Origin: Diphasiastrum complanatum
Lineage: Eukaryota > Streptophyta > Lycopodiopsida > Lycopodiales > Lycopodiaceae
DNA: 64,000 bases
Assembly: GCA_029204225.1 (NCBI GenBank)
Contig: CM055097.1
Coordinates: 60,493,467 to 60,557,466 of the forward strand
Reading direction: 5' to 3'
Part shown: in pieces, positions 57,240 through 64,000 of the stretch
Numbering within the stretch: position 1 is the stretch's first letter
How the letters are laid out: each line of letters begins with the position of its first letter
Notes under the pieces: generated by a model
The model's database searches: none
Seen by the model: only the letters and a program-made list of their open reading frames with translations
What the model was told of the DNA's origin: nothing
Made by a program: the position numbers and the translations under genes

Positions 57240-58930
57240 ATGAGGAGCCAATATCAGTATGTTGTCTTATACAGTAGGGCAGACTACTATGACATCCACC
57301 ACTATTGCATCAATGAATGTCAATGCTACTGCAGAAATGATGCTCAATGAGTTCGAGAAACTTGGGAAGAACCAGTAGAAACAGATAAAAAAAGTTACAG
57401 TTGCAATTTGATGAGAAGATCAAAGCATTGGAAAATTTCCACGGGGACACAAACAAGGAACCTGAAAAGCTTGCAAAGACTTTTTCTACCAGGGAAAATG
57501 TTTGGTGTTCTATTTGTATAGAAAATCACATAGTGAACGAGTGTCCTCAATTGAAAAAACGAATGGAAATCAGTATTTGCGATCTGTCTAATTCACCGGA
57601 TCATGAGACTGCTTTTTGCAACTTCAACCCTCGGATAGTTCAACAATGGTTTGCCCAGATGGGATATCGAGAACCACAATATGGAGGTAATCCAGTAGTA
57701 AGACCGCGACAATCTGCTCTTGGATACCCGAAATGTTTAGCTTTACCTGCCCCACCAAAGCACTCCACTCCTCCAGCCAATTTGATGGAACCAAAACCTG
57801 ACAGAAATGTTGAGCAATGGAACTATGGAAATGATCAAGCAAGTGGATCTTCATGGATCTTTAGAACAATATGCCATTTATGCTACTGCTCAACAATAAG
57901 CCTCTAGAAATTGGACCAGAGAACCACTCGGATGCTTTGCATGTGGAAAAAATCACAAAGTTGCAGAATGCCCAAATAAAGAGAAATTTGTACCATTTTG
58001 TCGTGACTGTGGTTATGGGCATTGCTATAAAGACTGTCCAGCAAGACCGAAGCCACCGCCAGCTACAACACCTATAAATTTGATAATAACTAAGCAAAGA
58101 CCAGTATCTCAGATTAAACCAAGCGCAACCTTGATGGTGGTCACCAGAGCACATAAGCAGAAAGAACCAATAATGGATCCAGTACCTACTGATTCTATAC
58201 CATTGAATGATATACCAGCAGCATCGGGAGTCTATCCAAATCTTAATACAGAAAAACGAAGATATCAGGACATGAGACAGTGGATCAAACATCTGCAAGA
58301 AGAAGAGGACCTTGACTTTGCTAAAGCAACAGCTAAAGTTCATTGCAGCCGCCAAGAAATTTATGTACGGATATGAATGATCAGTTACATCATCTTGAAA
58401 AACCCTTCAAGATGACTGAACCAGAAGCACCGCATACAGAACTACTCATGAACATTTTGTCTAGCAAGATCAATATTTCATTGGGAGAGTTTCTGAAGTT
58501 GGTGCCAAAAGCAAAAGAAGTCTTAGCGCAAAAGTTAGCTAAAAAAGAACCAGAAGTCCATCAGGAGCCACTTTTTTGTGCTGGATTTGAAGAATTTAAC
58601 GAAGGTACTCCATGTTGGAGCCACTTGGGAAAGTGAACAAAAGAATATCACTCTGCCGATACAACATAGACAATTTCCTAAAGAAGCAGCCATGATAGAT
58701 GGAGGTTCAGGAGTTAACCTAATTTCTACAAAGCTATGTGCAAAATGGGGCCTTACAAAGATTAAGCCTGCTACTTTTGCTATTAAGCTAGCTGATCAAA
58801 CGACAATTCGTCCACGAGGAATGGTGGAAGATATACTTGTCAGAATTGCAAGAGTACAGTTCGTCATTACTTTTGTAGTGATGGACTTACCAGAAGCGCC
58901 AAATGTCTACCAAATTCTATTAGGACGTCC
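57240..58930 (+). pseudogene. Gypsy gag nucleocapsid and protease
   Basis: Gag: ALENFHGDTNKEPEKLAKTF, CSICIENHIVNECPQ (knuckle-like), FNPRIVQQWFAQMGYREPQY (57620-57680), then after a frame change CGKNHKVAECPNKEKFVPF and CRDCGYGHCYKDCP (57930-58050). Protease: after the linker, MIDGGSGVNLIS (58690) with DGG in place of the common DSG/DTG, then LADQTTIRPRGMVED and VYQILLGRP (58910). A stop follows at 58932. Frames change near 57880, 58360 and 58610. This is an Athila/Tat-like polyprotein in decay. Confidence 0.7.
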
Positions 58931-61900
58931 ATGATTACGAGTTGCGCAAGTAATTCATAACTGGGGTACTGGAAAAATCACTTTTGAAAATCGTGAACGT
59001 GCAGTTAAAATTGATCCTACAACTTGGACTATCAAACCAGTGGTTCAAAAAGAGGATGACAATTCATCAACAACAGATCATACTTGTGATCGACCAGAGA
59101 AAAATTTGGGAGTTCATTACGATTCTCAAACGGATATTGTCAATTGAAATGAAGCTCTTGCAACAATTGACTGTACAGTAGGATATATGTGTCAACAAGA
59201 TAATCAATCAGATTTGAGCGAGATTTTTTTATTAGATCGAACTTTGGATACACCAATCACGTTTTCACTGAATGTACTGAATGTAGCCTGGATATCAATG
59301 GAACCTATATTAGATCCGATTGAGGACGAACTCATTCCTGTGAGTCATGCCTTGACTTATGATGGCAATGCAAAACTTACGGATGAGCAGATTCTAAATC
59401 ATATGGATCCGACCAGATTTGGAGTGCGTAATGTTCTTGATGAACTCACAGTAAAACCGTCCAAAGCAGTTATATTAAAGAAAGACAGGATTACAGGATC
59501 GATGACGAAGAAACAAGCTAAGAAACATTATAATACGGTCTTGAAATGGAAAAATTTCCCTCGAAAGATTGATTCAGAGAAAGTGCCACCCTTATTGGAT
59601 AAAGGCAAAGGAAAAGTCGATGATGATTACACCATCATCTAGAAAGTCTTCACCTATGAAGAAAGATTTATCATCTCGAAAGTCATCACCTCCACGATCA
59701 ATTTCTGCTAAAAAGGCTAAGTGAAGATCCAAGACAAGTCCTTTTGAAAAAGAACAAACAAATGTAGTCCAGCATGATACGCCTGAACATTTTAAACGTT
59801 ATACACTGGATGATGTGGTTATCATGTTACCTAAAGCACATCGTGAACATGAAGAATATATGCCGAAATCTAAAGAGGTTTACGATGGCCCAACTAGGAT
59901 GCAGCCAATGAATCTTGCCGAATCAAGAGAACCAGAAAAGATTGTACAAGTTGGATCACAACTTACTCCTGAACAATATCAAGCACTCCGATTGTTACTT
60001 ATTAAGTATCAAGATTGCTTTGCATGGACTTATCAAGATTTGAAGGGTATTCCGACATCAATGATTGAACATACCATACCTTTAGTACCTGATGCAGTTT
60101 CAAAGGTTACAAAGTTCTATCGTTGTAATCCTAATGTGGCAGACCTGATAAAGAAAGAACTTCAGATATTGCTTGACGTCGATTTTATTTATGATATCGA
60201 GCATACTGAATGGATTTCACTGATTGTCAGTGTTCTTAAGAAAAATGAAAAATTGTGGATCTGCGTGAATCTCAAAGCGTTGAAGAAACTGACACGAAAG
60301 GATCACTTTGCGTTACCTTTTACTGAAAGCATTTTGGATCGCCTTGCTGGAGCGGAAGCTTATAGTTTCCTAGATGGATTTAGTGGTTACAACCAGGTTA
60401 AGATTGCACTTGTCGATTGTCATAAAACTGCTTTTGCAACAGAATGGGGCACCTATGCTTACAAAGTAATGCCGTTTGGACTCTGTAATGCACCAAGTTC
60501 ATTCCAAAGAGTAATGCAATTTGTTTTTTAAGATTATCTGCAGAAATTCCTTGAAATTTACTTGGACGACTTGGGAGTTCATAGTACAGATACAGGTCAC
60601 CTGGATCGATTGGAGAAAGTATTTGAAAGATGTCGCAAATATTAGATTTTTCTAAATCCGAAAAAATGTCAAATATGGGTTTCCCATAGAGTTGTGCTTG
60701 GACATGTGATATCAAGACATGGTATTGCCACAAATTATTCTAAGATCAAAGTTATTGTGGAATTGCCATCGCTAGCAACAATTTGTGGAGTTTACGTGTT
60801 TATGGGTCATGCGAACTACTATCGAATCTTTATTATCTTCTTTGCAGACTTAGCATGACCTATATACAAACTGACTATTGTTCCTATTTGGACAGTAGAA
60901 GCGTTAGAAGCCTTTGAAAAATTAAGAAAAGCATTAACTTCAGCACCAATACTGCATTCTACAGATTGGACGATAGAGTTTCATGTTCATACGAATGCCT
61001 CAAAATATGCCATTGAATCAGGTTTGACTCAACCAGGTGACTATAAGAAAAATTATCCTATACGATTTGCAAGCAAACAACCTACACATCCAGAAAAGAA
61101 TTATTCAACAACAGAACACAAGGCATTAGCCATGATTTTCTCTGTTCGAAAATTTTGTCACTACCTCATGGAAACGCACTTTGCATGTTATACGGATCAT
61201 CAACCGTTACTTTACCTGGTAAACAAGACATGCAATACTGGACGTATTGCAAGATGGTTATTGTTATTGACTGAATTTGACTTTCGAATTGTGGTTCGAA
61301 AGGGCAAGCAACATTATCTAGCCGATCACGTTTCGCGAATTGAATCCGCACCAGTTAATACTGAAGTGGATGACGAACTGCCAGATGCTGCATTATTATA
61401 TGTTGAAGCAGTACCTAAGTGGGCAACAAATATTGTTGAGTACCTGATGCTAGGACAACCGAATGACTCCTTGACAAAAGTATAGAAGAGACAATTGATT
61501 CATAAGACTCAACCTTATCAATTAATTGCAGGACAATTATATCGTCGTGGATCAGATAATATTTTACGAAGGTGTGTTTTACTGCATGAAGTACCAGATT
61601 TAATCATGTTTTCACATGATGGCATGAGTGGAGGACACTTCTCTACAGATATTATTGTTCGCAAACTTTTACAATCAGGTTGTTGGTGGCCTACGCTTCA
61701 CAAGGACATAGAAAATTTTATTCAGACATGTGATGTTTGCCAGCGAGCACGACGACCTACTCGACAGAACTATGAACTCTTGCATCCGGTTTTATCGCAA
61801 GCACCGTTTGAAAAATGGGGACTAGATTATGTTGGACCTATTTACCCTGCCGCGCAAGGATCTCAGGCCCAATACATTATCGTCACAACTGATTATATGA

Positions 61901-62040
61901 CCAAGTGGGTAGAAGCCAAAGCTGTCAAAGTTGCTGATGCGAAATCTACGGCCAAGTTTCTATATGACAATATTATAATCAGATTTGGATGTCTGATTGA
62001 AATTGTCAATGACCGGGGTTTGGTTCAAGACTGTTTCTGG
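58931..62040 (+). pseudogene. Gypsy RT, RNase H and truncated integrase
   Basis: The linker is 59187-59640. RT from 59815: HTIPLVPDAV, WISLIVSVLKKNEKLWICV, AYSFLDGFSGYNQVKI, MPFGLCNAPSSFQRVM, then (after a stop at 60531) IYLDDLGVHS, NPKKCQIWVSHRVVLGHVIS. RNase H: STDWTIEFHVHTNASKYAIE, KNYSTTEHKALAMIFSVRKF, CYTDHQPLLYL and RKGKQHYLADHVSRIE. Integrase: GGHFSTDIIVRKLLQSGCWW, CDVCQRARRPT, KWGLDYVGPIYPA (first Asp), NDRG (second Asp), then a stop at 62041 before the third residue, Glu. Stops at 60529, about 60643, 60856, 61483 and 62041 show it is dead. The RT active site is LDD, normal for Gypsy. Confidence 0.85.
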
Positions 62041-62097
62041 TGAGTTCAAACGAGCTATTAAGGCCAATACTAAGAGCAGTTCACTACTGGCTCTTTA

Positions 62098-62470
62098 TTG
62101 TCCCTTTTAGCCACTTCTCACTTAGAAAACAGAATCCATGGCTTTCACCTGGATTCTATGCTTTCGGTCTACGAAGAAGCACCGGCCGAGTCATCTCACC
62201 AGGCCTCGAGTTCTCATAGTCGTCGTCGTCCACGCAGCGAGATTGTTATTCCTAACTCGCCTTCTGCATTACGACGTCGCACTAGGCATACCTCGTCAGC
62301 TGCGCTTCCACCCCCTGCTGTTGTTCGCACTGACCTTCGCCTCTGATGCTTCCCTCACCTTTGCTTCCATTCAAGGACAGTCTGTGACCATTGGGCCTAT
62401 CATTCCCATCGCAGCTGCCCAGGCTGCCTCACCCTTCACACCGAAGCCCCCTCACCAAACACACAATTTT
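62098..62470 (+). pseudogene. Low-complexity start of accessory ORF
   Basis: A frame at 62098-62346 reads SHLENRIHGFHLDSMLSVYE followed by Ser/Arg-rich SSHSRRRPRSEIVIPNSPSA. It stops at 62346, and the likely continuation changes frame to reach the ORF from 62473. It has no known domain. The boundary with the truncated integrase lies at about 62041-62100. Confidence 0.35.
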
Positions 62471-62472
62471 TC

Positions 62473-63327
62473 ATGGAGACGTTCGATGATTCCGATCCCC
62501 TTGGGGCCATCGAAATTTTTGAGATGCCCCAGAGCCCTGCGCCCTTTGAACTCCAATCCCCTGGAAGAGAATTCGGACATATCCATGAATCTACTGCTGG
62601 TGTTGAAGATGTCAGCCAACAACCTCATAGGGAAGATAGTCCAGCCGCACTTCGGGTCGACAAAGCTGTAAAATCACCAAAACAGTTCGACGCCACAGTA
62701 CCTGAAGGGTTTGAAGAGGAAGACCATTTTGAAGAAGAAGACGTAGTGGCACCTCTTCCACGCCAACCAAGGACAGCTCCATCAGGTCCTCCTGCTGCTA
62801 TCGCCTCCACAACCGTCGATTCTGGGGATGCTCTAGGCTTGGTTTCAACCCTTGCGCAAGTGATCCAGTCGATGTTGGATAAAAAGAAGAAAATGAAACA
62901 GAGAATCTCTGATCTAGGGTCCGAAAACACTCTGATCAACCAGAAACTTGTCCAGCTGGATCGAGAGTTGAAGATTGCCAAACAACATGAAGACAAGGCT
63001 GAAGCCGAAAAGAAGTTGGCCCAGCAACAAGCTGATTGCTTGGAGGAATACATCAGCTCCTTGCAAAATGCCCTAACAACCGCACAGGATCAGGTGGATA
63101 AGGCCGTGCAGGATGCCAAGCAACAGATGCAGCTGCTGAAGGGGCAATTACAAATGGCTGAACAAGATCGCACACTGCTTCAAGGTGAATTGGATGCGAC
63201 CACTCTTGAGCGTGATGTGTATCTTCAAACGCAAATACCAGATCATCCGGTCACACCGACGGAGATTGCATATTTGTTCAAAAAAGTGGAGACAAAGGGA
63301 ATTGAAGTTTTAGCAAACACCCGCTGA
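62473..63327 (+). CDS. Coiled-coil accessory ORF after Gypsy pol
   Basis: An intact 284-codon frame. The N-terminal third is acidic and Pro-rich (EEDHFEEEDVVAPLPRQP). From about residue 118 a long coiled coil follows, with heptad-rich stretches such as LGSENTLINQKLVQLDRELK, EKKLAQQQADCLEEYISSLQ and DQVDKAVQDAKQQMQLLKGQ, ending VETKGIEVLANTR. Tat-lineage Gypsy elements often carry an extra ORF, sometimes with coiled coils, so this is its most likely nature. It could also be a captured host gene. It is unbroken while the pol upstream is dead. Its function is unknown. Confidence 0.55.
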   Translation: METFDDSDPLGAIEIFEMPQSPAPFELQSPGREFGHIHESTAGVEDVSQQPHREDSPAALRVDKAVKSPKQFDATVPEGFEEEDHFEEEDVVAPLPRQPRTAPSGPPAAIASTTVDSGDALGLVSTLAQVIQSMLDKKKKMKQRISDLGSENTLINQKLVQLDRELKIAKQHEDKAEAEKKLAQQQADCLEEYISSLQNALTTAQDQVDKAVQDAKQQMQLLKGQLQMAEQDRTLLQGELDATTLERDVYLQTQIPDHPVTPTEIAYLFKKVETKGIEVLANTR

Positions 63328-63357
63328 TAGGCCCGATTTCGTTTCCTGAGTGTTCAT

Positions 63358-63997
63358 ATGAAGTTGCAACGTATGATCGATCTTTTGAAAGATGATGGAA
63401 TATCTGGAGCCATAGTAGGAAGATTGCATGTTGTGGAGTTCCAAAAGAGGGGACTACCACATGCACATATTTTGATAATACTTGAACATGCTAGCAAACC
63501 CATAACTATGAGAGATTTTGACAATATCATTTACACTGAAAACTTGCGTGATGCATGGACCCTATGGATCACATTATCCAAATGCCCCGTGTATGAAGGA
63601 TAGGCGTTGCTCCAAAAACTATCTTAGACAGTTTGTTCAGGAGACTGCCATTGTCAATGGTTATGCTTTGTATAGAAGAAGAAACAATGGCGTTGCCGTT
63701 AGAAGCAATGGTGTAGATTTGGACATCAGATGGGTGGTGTTGTACAATAGATGGTTGAGCCTTTACTTTCAATGTCACATCAATGTAGAGGTGTGTATGC
63801 ATGTACGCAGCATGAAATATTTATACAAGTATGTGTACAAAGGGTCGGACATGATAACGGAGAGGGTCGTCGAGGAGAACGGCGAAGCACCTTCTGGCGT
63901 GACTAAGATAGAAAACTACCTGAACGTGAGGTACTTTTCTACAAGCGAAGCAGGATGGAGACTATTGGATATTCCATGGGTGCACATAAACTCGTAG
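63358..63997 (+). pseudogene. Helitron Rep (HUH) N-terminal domain, partial
   Basis: The frame begins within LQRMIDLLKDDGISGAIVGR, then reads HVVEFQKRGLPHAHILIILE, the Helitron HUH block with its HxH. After a frame change around 63530 it continues LKTCVMHGPYG, CSKNYLRQFVQETAIVNGYA, LYRRRNNG, DIRWVVLYNRWLSLYFQCHI, KYLYKYVYKGSD and FSTSEAGWRLL. This is the Rep part of Helitron Rep-Hel in the usual order. The catalytic tyrosine region and the helicase would lie beyond the right edge, since the window ends inside the gene. The frame change makes it a relic unless the sequence is in error there. Confidence 0.85.
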
Positions 63998-64000
63998 TTG

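Overview
This is plant nuclear DNA, AT-rich and dominated by transposable elements. Two intact host genes stand out: a GPI-anchored GH17/X8 beta-1,3-glucanase (6115-8453, minus, 4 exons) and a CYP704-type cytochrome P450 (24082-27905, plus, 6 exons). Both have GT-AG introns, and their reading frames assemble without a break. The TE load, the diverged Copia and Gypsy families and the style of the P450 suggest a non-angiosperm vascular plant (fern or gymnosperm). That taxon is a low-confidence inference, because nothing in the window fixes the species.

Layout. 0-5.5 kb: Copia debris, one 5' LTR with primer site, a duplicated RNase H scrap, a GC-rich tandem repeat and a MITE. 6.1-8.8 kb: the glucanase. 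9.2-14.7 kb: gene-poor, with two tRNA-derived SINE heads and degenerate tandem repeats. 14.7-15.3 kb: a coiled-coil ORF remnant. 15.4-19.4 kb: two convergent genes of a family I do not recognise, one an acidic ORF with a tandem 36-residue repeat and the other a multi-exon frameshifted gene with a CxxC motif. A third fragment of the second family appears at 55.1-55.5 kb. 20.2-23.4 kb: short repeats, a gag zinc-knuckle fragment and a SINE. 23.7-27.9 kb: the P450. 28.9-30.9 kb: a pol-less Copia (minus). 33-37 kb: microsatellites and a decayed TE-type ORF.

37-54.6 kb is a nest of retroelements. A minus-strand Gypsy with two retropepsin-like domains is split inside its reverse transcriptase by a complete 4.76-kb non-autonomous LTR element (39747-44502), which has near-identical LTRs, a target duplication and an orphan ORF but no pol. 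Next to it a plus-strand Copia (46165-54642) is split inside its RT-RNase H region by a complete 5.18-kb minus-strand Copia (48750-53932). That inner copy has lost its integrase core and carries YVVD in place of YVDD. 56-62 kb is a truncated Gypsy of Athila/Tat type (plus), followed by a coiled-coil accessory ORF and then, within about 30 bases of its stop, a Helitron Rep fragment that runs off the right edge.

No rRNA genes, intact tRNA genes or CRISPR arrays were seen. Most TE reading frames carry stops and frameshifts. The glucanase and the P450 are the only loci I would call functional with confidence.
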